A stretch of 64,000 bases of DNA from an uncultured Chloroflexales bacterium (GTDB taxonomy: Bacteria; Chloroflexota; Chloroflexia; Chloroflexales; Chloroflexaceae): positions 1 through 64,000 of the forward strand of contig CAKZSI010000017.1 of assembly GCA_937918935.1 (NCBI GenBank), read 5' to 3'. The position numbers and the translations under genes were made by a program. Each line of letters opens with the position of its first letter. Within the stretch, counting starts at the first letter, position 1. The notes under the pieces are model-generated. The model worked only from the letters and a program-made list of their open reading frames with translations. It made no database searches and was not told the DNA's origin. Below are positions 34,013 to 43,547 of this stretch, piece after piece.

Positions 34013-36706
34013 ATGGCCGATGTAACCATTACGGTTGATGGGGTGACCCTCAAGGTTCCCGCCGGAACGAATGTGGTTGACGCGGCGCGTATGGCGCAGA
34101 TCGCCATTCCGGTCTTTTGCTACCACCCGCGCATGAAGCCGGTAGGCATGTGCCGCATGTGTCTGGTGCAGATTGGCACGCCGAAACTCGACCCCGCCAC
34201 CCGCCAACCCCTCCTCGATGAGGCCGGCAAACCGATTATCGCCATGATGCCGAAATTGCAGACCGCCTGCACCACGCCGGTCAGTGAGGGCATGGTGATC
34301 AAGACACAGAGTCCCGAGGTCAAGTTCGCCCAGCGCGGCGTGCTGGAGTTCCTGCTGACCTCGCATCCGCTCGATTGCCCGGTGTGCGACAAGGGCGGCG
34401 AGTGCCCTTTGCAGAACCTGACCATGGAATGGGGTCCCGCCAGCAGTCGCTTCGACTACACCGATAAGGTCCACTTCGAGAAGCCCGTCCCCCTCGGCGA
34501 TTTGATCCTGCTCGACCGCGAGCGCTGTATCCTCTGCTCGCGCTGCGTGCGCTTCCAGGACGAACTGGCCGATGATCCGGTGCTCGGCTTCGACCACCGC
34601 GGGCGCAACTGGATGATCATCTCTAAGAGCGACCCGCCCTTCGATAGCAAGTTCTCCGGCAATACTACCGACATCTGCCCGGTGGGGGCGCTGACCAGCA
34701 GCGATTTCCGCTTCCGCGCCCGCGTCTGGGAACTGAACCCCATCCCCGCCGTCTGTACGCTCTGTCCGGTGGGCTGCAACCTGACCCTGGATATGCGCCA
34801 CGAACGCCTGATGCGGGTGATGCCCCGCGAGAATGCGGCGGTCAACGACATCTGGCTCTGCGACAAGGGCCGCTACGGCCATCGCTTCGTTGAGCACGAG
34901 AGCCGCCTGACCACGCCGCTGATCCGCCGGGGTGAGCAACTGGTCGAGGCGAGCTGGGACGAGGCCCTGAGCCTGGTGGCCGAGAAGCTCGAGGCGACGC
35001 GGCGCGCCCGCGGCGGCGCGGCGATCGCCGGGCTGGCCTCGCCGCGCCTCAGCAACGAGGACCTCTACCTGTTCCAGAAGCTCTTCCGCGAGCAACTGGA
35101 GAGTAACAACCTCGACCACCTGACCGGCGCACCCGGCGAGCCGGCCCACGACGACCTGGGCGCGCTGCTTGGCGTGGGAAAGGATGCTAATCTGATGGAT
35201 TTCGGCGCGGGCGACGCGGTACTGGTACTTGGCGCCGATCCCGAGGAGGAGGCGCCACTGTATGTGCTGCGGCTGCGCAGCGCCGTGCAGCGGGGGGCCC
35301 AGTTGATCGTCGCCAACCTCCGCCCCACCAAACTGGAACGCTCGGCCACCCGCGCCGCCCGCTATCTGCCCGGCGGGGAACTGGCCTTCATCCACGGTCT
35401 GCTGCGCGAATTGCTCACCGCGGGCGGACGAGTGACGGTCAAGAACAGTGGGTTCGATGACCTGAAGCGCGTGCTCAACGACACGACCGGCGAGCGGCTC
35501 GCTGAACGGGCAGGGGTGGCCGCAGAGACGATCGCTGCCGTCGCCCGCGCCTTCGGCGAAGCCCGGAGGCTGGTGATCATCTACGGCGCCGAGGCCCGCA
35601 GCGCCGGGCCGGCGGTGGTCGAGGCCCTGGGCGCGCTGCTGGCGTTGAGCGGCAAGGCCGGGCAGCCCCACAGCGGCCTGATCGCCCTGCTGCCCGGCGG
35701 CAACAGCCGCGGCGCCCTCGATATGGGCGTGCGCCCCGACGCGCGCCCCGGCTATGCGCCGCTGGTTCGCCCTGGTCTGGGCGCTCGCGACCTCTGGCCG
35801 GCGCTTCGCGAGGGGCAGGTGCGCGCGGTCTGGATCGCCGGCCTCGACCCCGCTGCCAGTATGCCGACCGCCCGCACGGCCCTGGCCGAAGCCGAGTTCG
35901 TGGTGGTACAGGATCTCTTCCTCACCTCGACCGCCCAACTCGCCCACGTGGTGCTGCCCACCACCAGCGTCGCCGAGCGCGAGGGAACCTACACCAATGC
36001 CGAGCGGCGCGTGCAGCGCTCGCGGCAGGCCCGCGGCCCCGTCGGCCACAGCCGGCCCGACTGGCAGATCTTCGCCGAGGTGGGCCACGCCCTGAGTGCC
36101 CGCGCCGGCAAGCAGACGCCCCGCGACGACGATGCCTGGGACTACCTGACCGCCGCGGAGGTGGCCGCCGAGATCGCCGAGCGCGTGCCCGGCTACGCCA
36201 GCGTGACCTATGGCGCTCTTGCTGCGACCGGCAAACCCGGGGCCTGGGGCCGCCAGGCGAATGAGGCGATCTACTACGACGGCACCAACTACGAGAATAC
36301 CGAGGGCGTCGGGATTAAACTGCCTGCACCGGTTTTGACCGGCGCCGCCAGCATCAATCTGGCGCCCCGTCCCGTTCCGGTCCCGGCCGAGGAACGTCCG
36401 CTCCTGCTCCTGAGCCAGCCCCTGGCCTACGGCGGCGACCCACTCTTGCGCGGCTCCAAACTCGAGCAGCACGTTCCGGCCCCGTATGTCGCCCTGAGCG
36501 GCGCCGACGCCGAGCGGCGCAACATTCGTTCCGGCGACCTGGTGCGGCTCGACTCTGCCGCCGGCTCGCTCACCCTGCCCGCCCGCGTGGTTCACGACGT
36601 ACCGCCTGGCGTCGTCCTCGTTCCCGCCGATCTGCCCGGGGTGGAACTGGCCGCGGTGCAGACCGGCCCGCGCACCCGCGTGCATCTGGTAAAACTGGTG
36701 GTGTAG
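34013..36706 (+). CDS. nuoG: NADH-quinone oxidoreductase subunit G
   Basis: This 897-residue iron-sulfur subunit has an N-terminal ferredoxin domain with [2Fe-2S] N1b (C36, C47, C50, C86), the His-Cys3 cluster N5 (H118, C122, C125, C131) and N4 (C172, C175, C178 and the Cys of TDICPVG). A further CTLCPVGC and a Cys exactly 27 residues later (WLCDKGR) make the CxxCxxxCx27C site of the extra cluster N7, which only some bacterial complexes have. The C-terminal two thirds are a molybdopterin-oxidoreductase-like domain without cofactor. It starts 100 bp after nuoF. Confidence 0.95.
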   Translation: MADVTITVDGVTLKVPAGTNVVDAARMAQIAIPVFCYHPRMKPVGMCRMCLVQIGTPKLDPATRQPLLDEAGKPIIAMMPKLQTACTTPVSEGMVIKTQSPEVKFAQRGVLEFLLTSHPLDCPVCDKGGECPLQNLTMEWGPASSRFDYTDKVHFEKPVPLGDLILLDRERCILCSRCVRFQDELADDPVLGFDHRGRNWMIISKSDPPFDSKFSGNTTDICPVGALTSSDFRFRARVWELNPIPAVCTLCPVGCNLTLDMRHERLMRVMPRENAAVNDIWLCDKGRYGHRFVEHESRLTTPLIRRGEQLVEASWDEALSLVAEKLEATRRARGGAAIAGLASPRLSNEDLYLFQKLFREQLESNNLDHLTGAPGEPAHDDLGALLGVGKDANLMDFGAGDAVLVLGADPEEEAPLYVLRLRSAVQRGAQLIVANLRPTKLERSATRAARYLPGGELAFIHGLLRELLTAGGRVTVKNSGFDDLKRVLNDTTGERLAERAGVAAETIAAVARAFGEARRLVIIYGAEARSAGPAVVEALGALLALSGKAGQPHSGLIALLPGGNSRGALDMGVRPDARPGYAPLVRPGLGARDLWPALREGQVRAVWIAGLDPAASMPTARTALAEAEFVVVQDLFLTSTAQLAHVVLPTTSVAEREGTYTNAERRVQRSRQARGPVGHSRPDWQIFAEVGHALSARAGKQTPRDDDAWDYLTAAEVAAEIAERVPGYASVTYGALAATGKPGAWGRQANEAIYYDGTNYENTEGVGIKLPAPVLTGAASINLAPRPVPVPAEERPLLLLSQPLAYGGDPLLRGSKLEQHVPAPYVALSGADAERRNIRSGDLVRLDSAAGSLTLPARVVHDVPPGVVLVPADLPGVELAAVQTGPRTRVHLVKLVV

Positions 36707-36719
36707 GAACGCGAGAGAC

Positions 36720-36746
36720 GAACGACGGGCGTGCGACCCGCCGTTC
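36720..36746 (+). other. Hairpin after nuoG
   Basis: GAACGACGGG and CCCGCCGTTC pair with one mismatch around a seven-base loop, shortly after the nuoG stop. It is followed by a 27-bp series of ATCCG(C/A)A heptads (36825-36851) just before nuoH. Confidence 0.4.
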
Positions 36747-36863
36747 CCGCTTCCCCAATGCAGTTTGGGAAGACCTTCTGGGAAATGGCGCCATGCCAGC
36801 CGCATCAATACGCGCCCGCGGCCAGTCCGCAATCCGAAATCCGCAATCGCACTAGAGGTGCGC

Positions 36864-38162
36864 ATGAACTGGCTTAACCTGCTCATCCTGATCATACAGG
36901 CCTTTGTCATCACCCTGGCCGTAACGACCGCCTTCGCCTACCTGACGCTCTTCGAGCGACGCCTGCTGGCCCGTTTCCAGAACCGTGTCGGGCCAAACCG
37001 GGCCGGGCCGGGGGGCTTCTTGCAGCCGCTTGCTGACGCGGTCAAGCTCTTCTTCAAGGAAGATGTCGTTCCCGCCGCCGCCGACAGGCCGGTCTACCTG
37101 CTGGCCCCGGCGCTCGCGGTGATCCCGGCGATTATCATCTGGGCGGTGATCCCCTTCGGGTGCCTCAACCTGAACTGGGATTACCGCGCCTGCTTCGCCG
37201 ACCCGCAGACGAGCAACGTGTGGAACATCCTCCAGATCGCCGAGATTAACGTCGGGGTGCTCTACCTCTTCGCCGTGACCGGTATCGGCGTCTACGGCAT
37301 CACCCTGGCGGGGTGGGCCAGCAACAACAAGTACTCGATGCTCGGCGGCATCCGCTCGTCCGCCCAGTTGATCAGCTACGAACTGGCGCTCAGTTGCGCC
37401 GTGCTAGGCGTGGTGATGACCTACAGCAGCCTGAGCACCGCCCAGATCGTCTACCAGCAAGGCGGCCTGTGGGGGATTGTGCCCCAGTTCCTGGGCTTCG
37501 TGCTGTTCATGGTCGCCTCCACCGCCGAGGTGGTGCGCGCGCCCTTTGACCTGGTTGAAGCGGAACAGGAACTGGTGGGCGGCTACAACACCGAGTATGG
37601 CTCGATGAAGTTCGCCCTCTTCTTCATGACCGAGTACATCAAGCTGATTGCCATCAGCGCCATCGCAGTAACCTTCTTCTTCGGCGGCTGGCGCTTCCCC
37701 GGCCTCCAGACCCTGGGGCGCGGCATGGAGGACCTGGCCGGGCCGGTGGTGGCAAGCCTGGTGGTCGGGCTGGTTTCGCTGGGCGCGTTCTTGCTCAAAC
37801 TGGTGGCCTTTCTCTTCGTCTCGGTGTGGATCCGCGCCTCGTGGCCGCGCCTGCGCTACGACCGGCTGATGACCCTGGGCTGGAAGTGGCTCCTGCCCCT
37901 GGGACTGATCAACCTGGTCTACACCGCGGTGACCTTCGTCATCGTTCCCGACCAGCGCCTGGCCTCGTTCATCCTGCTGGCCCTGAGCCTGATCACGCTG
38001 GCCGTGGCCGTCGGGTTCAGTTCGGTTCCGCAACCGGTGGATAACGTGACCTATGTGAAGGATCTGCGCCAGGGGAGTGTGTTGCCCCCCGCCCCTGCGG
38101 AGACCGAGGAGAGTCAGCCGGCCCCAACCAGCCCCCGCCAGCCGGTCAGTTCACAAGGGTGA
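36864..38162 (+). CDS. nuoH: NADH-quinone oxidoreductase subunit H
   Basis: This 432-residue membrane subunit forms the quinone chamber floor and joins the peripheral and membrane arms. [38 protein letters not shown] and [33 protein letters not shown] are the conserved charged loops. At 432 residues it exceeds typical members (about 320-350). The excess is a hydrophilic Pro-rich C-terminal tail ([19 protein letters not shown]). GAGGTG precedes the ATG. Confidence 0.95.
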   Translation: MNWLNLLILIIQAFVITLAVTTAFAYLTLFERRLLARFQNRVGPNRAGPGGFLQPLADAVKLFFKEDVVPAAADRPVYLLAPALAVIPAIIIWAVIPFGCLNLNWDYRACFADPQTSNVWNILQIAEINVGVLYLFAVTGIGVYGITLAGWASNNKYSMLGGIRSSAQLISYELALSCAVLGVVMTYSSLSTAQIVYQQGGLWGIVPQFLGFVLFMVASTAEVVRAPFDLVEAEQELVGGYNTEYGSMKFALFFMTEYIKLIAISAIAVTFFFGGWRFPGLQTLGRGMEDLAGPVVASLVVGLVSLGAFLLKLVAFLFVSVWIRASWPRLRYDRLMTLGWKWLLPLGLINLVYTAVTFVIVPDQRLASFILLALSLITLAVAVGFSSVPQPVDNVTYVKDLRQGSVLPPAPAETEESQPAPTSPRQPVSSQG

Positions 38163-38330
38163 GGAGATGTGACGAAACCTGCTTTGCTCACACGCCTGCC
38201 TGGAAGGGTCTGGGAGGGCTTTGTCCCCCCGAGAACACCGCGGTGAACATACGTCCGGCGCGGGAGGGTCTGCGAGGGCTGCGCCCTCCCAGGAAACCTT
38301 TTTTCCATACCTGTCATCCTGAAACACGCC
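38163..38330. repeat. Composite dispersed element in the nuoH-nuoI gap
   Basis: A degenerate module A (GTGACGAAACCTGCTTTGCTCAC) is followed by CGCCTGCC and two module B copies 60 bp apart (AGGGTCTGGGAGGGCT and AGGGTCTGCGAGGGCT). The second completes a GAGGGC-TGC-GCCCTC hairpin (38274-38288), and TTTTTT follows 12 bases later, so it could act as an internal terminator or processing site. Confidence 0.65.
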
Positions 38331-38351
38331 GCAGCATGAGAGGAGCATCCA

Positions 38352-38849
38352 ATGCTCGGAGAGCTATTCAAAGGTCTTGGCACCACTCTGCGTTACATCT
38401 TCAAGCCTCCGGTGACGGTGCAGTACCCGGAGGTCAAGCGGCCGGTGCGCGAACGTTTCCGCGGACGCCACGAACTCAAACGCTTCGCCGACGGCAAGGA
38501 GCGCTGCATCGGTTGCTCGCTGTGCGCCGCGGCCTGTCCGGCTGATGCCATCCTGGTCGTACCCGCCGAAAATGACCCGGAGAACCCCGTCTCGCATGGC
38601 GAACGCTACGCGGCGGTGTACGAGATCAATATGCTGCGCTGCATCTTCTGCGGCTACTGTGAAGACGCCTGTCCCACCAACGCGATTGTGCTGGAGCACC
38701 AGTACGAACTGTCATTTTACGACCGGCGCGCTTCGATCTACACCAAGGAGATGCTGCTGGCGCCGCCCGACAAGGGCCACGGCGATCCGCCGCCCATCCT
38801 GCGCGAATTGCAACGCCGGCCCAGCCCGCCAGCGCAGATCGATCTGTAA
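38352..38849 (+). CDS. nuoI: NADH-quinone oxidoreductase subunit I
   Basis: This 165-residue subunit carries two [4Fe-4S] clusters (N6a, N6b) in [16 protein letters not shown] and [17 protein letters not shown] and conducts electrons toward NuoB. The N-terminal [18 protein letters not shown] contacts the membrane arm. GAGGAG precedes the ATG after a repeat-filled gap of 189 bp. Confidence 0.95.
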   Translation: MLGELFKGLGTTLRYIFKPPVTVQYPEVKRPVRERFRGRHELKRFADGKERCIGCSLCAAACPADAILVVPAENDPENPVSHGERYAAVYEINMLRCIFCGYCEDACPTNAIVLEHQYELSFYDRRASIYTKEMLLAPPDKGHGDPPPILRELQRRPSPPAQIDL

Positions 38850-38916
38850 GGCATGGTATCAGGCCCCCTGCCACGGCAGCCCGCTGCCGGGCGTCAGAGC
38901 ACTCCCACGGGCAGGG

Positions 38917-38943
38917 GTGTGGGGGAACCTGGTCGCCCCACGC
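38917..38943. repeat. Dispersed palindrome, module A copy in the nuoI-nuoJ gap
   Basis: GTGTGGGGGAACCTGGTCGCCCCACGC is an imperfect module A palindrome. It is preceded by GGGCAGGGGT, the same linker seen (in this orientation) beside other copies. Confidence 0.55.
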
Positions 38944-39014
38944 TCATCCGACCGGCTTTTTCAGGGCGCTCAGAGTACCGACAGCACATCCGGGTAGAGA
39001 TGAGGAGCAAACAC

Positions 39015-39551
39015 ATGGATTTCGTCTTATTCTTCATAACGGCGGCAGTCGCCCTGATCGGGGCGATCGCCATGCTCGTGGCGCGGAACGCCGTGCACAG
39101 CGCCCTGTTCCTGCTGCTGAACTTCGCGGCCATCGCCGTGCTCTTCCTGCTCCTCCAGTCGCCCTTCCTCTTCGCCATTCAGTTCACCGTTTACGCCGGG
39201 GCGATCATGGTGCTGTTCCTCTTCGTGGTGATGCTGCTGGGGGCCGAGCGCGTCGAGGACACGCCCGACCGTATCCCCTGGCAGCGCCCCCTGGCCTTCG
39301 TACTGGGCGTGGCCCTGGTGGCGGTGGCGGTGGCGGGGGTGCTGCGGGGGGTCTGGGAAGAGCCGCCTGGCGGGGAGGCCGCCGCCGCCTTCGGCGACCC
39401 GGCGCAACTGGGGGCCCTGCTCTTCACCGACTACCTGCTGCCCTTCCAGGTGACTGGCATCATCTTATTGATCGCCGTGGTCGGAGTGGCGGTGCTGAAC
39501 CAGCGCGGGCGCGCCGCCCCGGCGGCCAGGCGCACGCCGACGGGTGAGTGA
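39015..39551 (+). CDS. nuoJ: NADH-quinone oxidoreductase subunit J
   Basis: This 178-residue membrane-arm subunit has five hydrophobic helices. The third (FAIQFTVYAGAIMVLFLFVVMLLG) holds the pi-bulge region linked to proton translocation. A hydrophilic loop (ERVEDTPDRIPWQRP) precedes the last helices. GAGGAG before the ATG selects this start from a longer frame. Confidence 0.94.
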   Translation: MDFVLFFITAAVALIGAIAMLVARNAVHSALFLLLNFAAIAVLFLLLQSPFLFAIQFTVYAGAIMVLFLFVVMLLGAERVEDTPDRIPWQRPLAFVLGVALVAVAVAGVLRGVWEEPPGGEAAAAFGDPAQLGALLFTDYLLPFQVTGIILLIAVVGVAVLNQRGRAAPAARRTPTGE

Positions 39552-39570
39552 ATAGACGGAGACCACACCT

Positions 39571-39873
39571 ATGGTGCCCACCAGTTACTACATCATCCTC
39601 AGCGCGGCGCTGTTTGCCATTGGCGTGCTGGGGGTACTGATCCGGCGCAACGCGCTGGTCGTCTTTATGTCGGTCGAATTGATGCTCAACGCGGCGAATC
39701 TGGTTCTCGTGGCCTTTGCCCGCGAACGCCTGAGCATTGATGGGCAGGTGCTGGTGTTCTTTGTGATCACCGTGGCCGCCGCCGAGGTCGCCGTGGGACT
39801 GGCGCTGCTGGTGGCTATTTTCCGCACAAAGCACACCACCGATGTTGATGAAGTCAGTACGCTCAGGGGTTAA
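39571..39873 (+). CDS. nuoK: NADH-quinone oxidoreductase subunit K
   Basis: This 100-residue, three-helix membrane subunit has the two family Glu positions intact ([16 protein letters not shown] and [17 protein letters not shown]), which are part of the proton path between NuoN and the quinone chamber. Confidence 0.95.
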   Translation: MVPTSYYIILSAALFAIGVLGVLIRRNALVVFMSVELMLNAANLVLVAFARERLSIDGQVLVFFVITVAAAEVAVGLALLVAIFRTKHTTDVDEVSTLRG

Positions 39874-39896
39874 GCGCGGAAGATCTGAGGTACACG

Positions 39897-41831
39897 ATGG
39901 AATGGGTAATCTGGCTCATCCCACTGCTGCCGTTCATCGGCTTTTTGCTGAACGTCTTCGTGATCCGGCGTGAGCGCCCGGCGGGGCTGGTGGCGAGCGG
40001 GCTGGTGGCGGCCTCTTTTGTGGTCGCCGTGATCGCCATCGCCGCCTTATCCGGGCTGCCCGAAGAAGAGCGGCGGATCATGTCGGTGAGCTGGCACTGG
40101 ATCAACACCGGCGAATTGCGGGTGCCTTTCGGCATCATGCTCGACCCGCTCACCGCCGTCATGGTGCTGCTGGTGAGCGGCGTGGGCGCGTTGATCCACG
40201 TCTACTCGATCGGCTACATGCACGGCGATCCGCGGGTGGTGCGCTACTTCGCCTACCTGAACCTCTTCATCACCATGATGCTGTTCCTGGTGATGGGGAA
40301 CAACATGCTTATGCTCTTCCTCGGCTGGGAGGGGGTGGGCCTCTGCTCCTTCCTGTTGATCGGCTTCTGGTTTGAGCGCGCCGAGGCCTCCGCCGCCGCG
40401 GTGAAGGCTTTCGTGGTCAATCGTATCGGCGATGCGGCTTTCATTCTGGGTATGCTGGCGATCTATGCCAACTTTAAGACGCTCAACTTCTACGAGGTAA
40501 GCGTCGGCGGGCAACTACAGCCGGGCTTCCTGGAGCGCGTGCCGGAGATCATCGGGCGGACCGTCGGGCCGACCTGGCAGCCCATTGCCCTGACCACGCT
40601 CATCAGCTTCCTGCTGCTGATCGGCGCCACCGGCAAATCGGCGCAGTTCCCCCTGTTCGTCTGGCTGCCTGACGCCATGGCCGGCCCCACCCCCGTCTCG
40701 GCGCTCATCCACGCTGCTACCATGGTCACTGGCGGCGTGTACATGATGACGCGCAACGAAGCCCTCTTCGCCGCCTCGCCCGCCACCCAGAGCTGGGTGC
40801 TGTGGATCGGCGTGCTGACGGCCTTTATCGCCGGCACCTCGGCGATTGCCCAGTGGGACATCAAGCGCGTCCTGGCCTATTCGACCGTCTCGCAACTGGG
40901 CTTCATGGTCGCGGCGTGCGGCATGGGCGCCTACGTGGCGGCGATCTTCCACCTGCTCACCCACGGCATCTTCAAGGCCCTGCTCTTCCTCGGCGCCGGC
41001 TCGGTGATCCACGGAACCCACGAGACCCAGGATATGCGCAAGATGGGCGGGCTGCGCAAGGCCATGCCCGCGACCTGCTGGACCTACCTGGTCGGCGCGG
41101 GGGCGCTGGCGGGGATCGTGCCCCTGGCGGGCTTCTGGTCGAAGGACGAGATCCTGGCCCACGCCCTCAGCCACGACCACTGGCCGCAGTTGATCATCCT
41201 CTTCCTCACCTCGCTGATCACCGCCTTCTACATGGGCCGGCAGGTGGCGCTGATCTTCTTCGGCCAGCAGCGCGACAGCCACTACCACCCCCACGAGAGC
41301 GGGCGAGTCATGACCGTGCCGCTGATCGTCCTGGCGATCGGCGCGATCATCGGCGGGGCGATCAACCTGCCCTGGGGCCACTGGCTCACCGACTGGCTCA
41401 AGCCCGTACTGCACGAAGAGGCAGGCACGTTCAATCTGGCCCTGGCGCTGATCGCCACCGCCAGCGCCGTGGGGATGAGTTACCTGGGCTGGTGGATCTA
41501 CACCAGCAACGCGAAGAAGATCAAGGTCGGCGGCAAAGACCCCGCCTACCGCTACTCTGGCGACATCTGGGACGGGCTGGAAGAGGCCTGGTACTTCGAC
41601 CGGCTCTACCAGCGGGCGATTGTGCGGCCGTTCCAGCGGCTGGGCGACTTCCTCGCCAGCGTCTTCGACCCGCAGGGCATTGACGGGCTCGTGCTGGGCG
41701 TTGGCGTCCTGTTCGGCCGGGCCGGCGAGCAGGTGCGGCGCTTTCAGAGCGGCTACGTGCGCACCTACGCGCTGATCTTTACCGTCGGGGTAGTGATTGT
41801 GCTCGGCTTCGTGCTGATGTTCAGCCGGTAG
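39897..41831 (+). CDS. nuoL: NADH-quinone oxidoreductase subunit L
   Basis: This 644-residue antiporter-like distal proton pump has E145 in LFLGWEGVGLCSFLLIGFW, the Lys in IGATGKSAQFPLFVWLPDAMAGPTPVSALIHAATMV, HLLTHGIFKALLFLGAGSVIHG, and a C-terminal amphipathic lateral helix plus anchor (VRTYALIFTVGVVIVLGFVLMF). Length is normal. GAGG precedes the ATG, and the gap from nuoK is only 23 bp. Confidence 0.96.
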   Translation: MEWVIWLIPLLPFIGFLLNVFVIRRERPAGLVASGLVAASFVVAVIAIAALSGLPEEERRIMSVSWHWINTGELRVPFGIMLDPLTAVMVLLVSGVGALIHVYSIGYMHGDPRVVRYFAYLNLFITMMLFLVMGNNMLMLFLGWEGVGLCSFLLIGFWFERAEASAAAVKAFVVNRIGDAAFILGMLAIYANFKTLNFYEVSVGGQLQPGFLERVPEIIGRTVGPTWQPIALTTLISFLLLIGATGKSAQFPLFVWLPDAMAGPTPVSALIHAATMVTGGVYMMTRNEALFAASPATQSWVLWIGVLTAFIAGTSAIAQWDIKRVLAYSTVSQLGFMVAACGMGAYVAAIFHLLTHGIFKALLFLGAGSVIHGTHETQDMRKMGGLRKAMPATCWTYLVGAGALAGIVPLAGFWSKDEILAHALSHDHWPQLIILFLTSLITAFYMGRQVALIFFGQQRDSHYHPHESGRVMTVPLIVLAIGAIIGGAINLPWGHWLTDWLKPVLHEEAGTFNLALALIATASAVGMSYLGWWIYTSNAKKIKVGGKDPAYRYSGDIWDGLEEAWYFDRLYQRAIVRPFQRLGDFLASVFDPQGIDGLVLGVGVLFGRAGEQVRRFQSGYVRTYALIFTVGVVIVLGFVLMFSR

Positions 41832-41867
41832 ATGAGTTGCACCGTTCGTGGAGTTTCGCCCCCTCCC

Positions 41868-41940
41868 CAATCCTCCCCCCGCGGGGGAGGGAGTCAGGCG
41901 CCTCCCTTCAACGGGAACAGGTCGGGGAGGAGGGGTCGTA
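41868..41940. repeat. Second dispersed repeat type in the nuoL-nuoM gap
   Basis: CGCCCCCTCCCCAA, a CCTCCCCC-n3-GGGGGAGG hairpin (41872-41890), then AGGCGCCTCCCTTCAACGGG resembles the sequence after the hydrolase gene at about 4537-4590. It fills most of the 150-bp gap. Confidence 0.5.
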
Positions 41941-41981
41941 GCGGGCGGCCCGCCGCGCCTCAAAAACCATAGAAAGAGCCT

Positions 41982-43535
41982 ATGGACAACTTCCCGATCC
42001 TCTCGCTGATTCTGTGGCTGCCCGCGCTGGGCGCCCTCGGCCTGCTGCTCGTGCCACGGGAGAACGCCGAACTGGCCCGCCGGGTGGCGCTGATCGTCGC
42101 CCTGCTGACCTTCCTGGTCTCACTGGCGCTGCCCTTCGGCTACAATGCAGCGCCCGGTGACGCCACCACCATGCACTTCGTCGAGAACCTGCCCTGGCTG
42201 CCGATGTTCGGCGCCAGCTATAGCCTCGGCATTGATGGCGTCAGCCTCTGGCTGGTGCTGCTGACCACCTTCCTGCTGCCGATCGTCATCCTTTCAACAT
42301 GGGACTCGGTGCACACCCAGGTGCGGAACTTCCAGATCCTCATGCTGCTGCTCGCCACGGCGATGATCGGCGTGTTCATCAGCCTGGACCTGCTGTTGTT
42401 CTACATCTTCTGGGAGTTCACGCTCATCCCCATGACCCTGCTGATCGGCATCTGGGGGGGAAGCAACCGGATCTACGCCGCACGCAAGTTCTTCCTCTAC
42501 ACCTTCTCTGGATCGGTGCTGATGCTGGTAGCGATCATCGGCCTGTACGTCTTGCATCGCGACGCGCTAGCCGCCAGCCAGCCCGGCTACGCCGGCAGCT
42601 TCAACTTCAGCACCATCCTGGCAAATCTGCGCAGCGGCGCCTTACAACTGGATACCACCGTCGAGCGGCTGCTCTTCGGAGCCTTCTTCCTGGCCTTCGC
42701 GATCAAGGTGCCCCTCTGGCCCTTCCACACCTGGCTCCCCGACGCCCACGTGGAGGCCCCGACCGCCGGCTCGGTGATCCTGGCGGGCGTACTGCTGAAA
42801 CTGGGCAGCTACGGCCTGATCCGCTTCAACCTGAGCCTCTTCCCCGAAGCCTCGCGCTGGGCCGCCCCCGCCGTGGCCATTCTGGCGGTAATCGGCATCA
42901 TCTACGGCGCGATCGTCGCCTTCGCCCAGAGCGATATGAAAAAACTGGTGGCCTACTCCTCCGTCAGCCACATGGGCTTCATCGTGCTGGGGATCTTCGC
43001 CCTCAACCCCGAAGGCGTCAGCGGGGCCATTCTGCAGAGCATCAACCACGGCCTCTCGACCGGGGCGCTGTTCTTGATCGTCGGCGTGCTCTACGAACGG
43101 CGGCACACCCGCGACATGGCCGAATACGGCGGCATCTGGAAGGTGATGCCGATCTACGCCGGCATCACCCTGCTCGTGGCCCTCTCCTCGGCGGGGTTGC
43201 CGGGGCTTAACGGGTTCATTGGCGAGTACACGATCATGCAGGGGGCCTTCCTGGCACCCGAGTTGAGCTGGCCCTTCCTGAGCTTCGCCGTGCTCGGCGT
43301 GGTGCTGGCCGCGGTCTACCTGCTGCGGATGTACCAGAACGTATTCATGGGCGACCTGCGCAACCTTAAGAACCAGGAGCTGAGCGACCTGAACCTGCGC
43401 GAACTGGCGACCCTGACGGCCCTGTGCGTGCCGATCATCGCGCTGGGCCTTTACCCGGCCTTCGCCTTCGGGCCGATGCAGGCCAGCGTCGGCGAGACGC
43501 TCGCCGGGATTGTCACCGCCGTAGCTGGAAGATAG
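41982..43535 (+). CDS. nuoM: NADH-quinone oxidoreductase subunit M
   Basis: This 517-residue antiporter-like proton pump has E145 in LLLFYIFWEFTLIPMTLLIGIWGG, the channel Lys in AFAIKVPLWPFHTWLPDAHVEAPTAGSVILAGVLLKLG, and SHMGFIVLGIFALN. Length and helix count match the family. It starts after a repeat-containing gap and is followed 12 bp later by nuoN. Confidence 0.96.
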   Translation: MDNFPILSLILWLPALGALGLLLVPRENAELARRVALIVALLTFLVSLALPFGYNAAPGDATTMHFVENLPWLPMFGASYSLGIDGVSLWLVLLTTFLLPIVILSTWDSVHTQVRNFQILMLLLATAMIGVFISLDLLLFYIFWEFTLIPMTLLIGIWGGSNRIYAARKFFLYTFSGSVLMLVAIIGLYVLHRDALAASQPGYAGSFNFSTILANLRSGALQLDTTVERLLFGAFFLAFAIKVPLWPFHTWLPDAHVEAPTAGSVILAGVLLKLGSYGLIRFNLSLFPEASRWAAPAVAILAVIGIIYGAIVAFAQSDMKKLVAYSSVSHMGFIVLGIFALNPEGVSGAILQSINHGLSTGALFLIVGVLYERRHTRDMAEYGGIWKVMPIYAGITLLVALSSAGLPGLNGFIGEYTIMQGAFLAPELSWPFLSFAVLGVVLAAVYLLRMYQNVFMGDLRNLKNQELSDLNLRELATLTALCVPIIALGLYPAFAFGPMQASVGETLAGIVTAVAGR

Positions 43536-43547
43536 GGACATGCGCGT

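Noticed and set aside
33782-36913. Very long antisense frame (over 1000 codons) opposite nuoG
   Set aside because: It is a shadow of nuoG in high-GC DNA. The peptide has no recognisable motif, while nuoG on the other strand has all cluster ligands.
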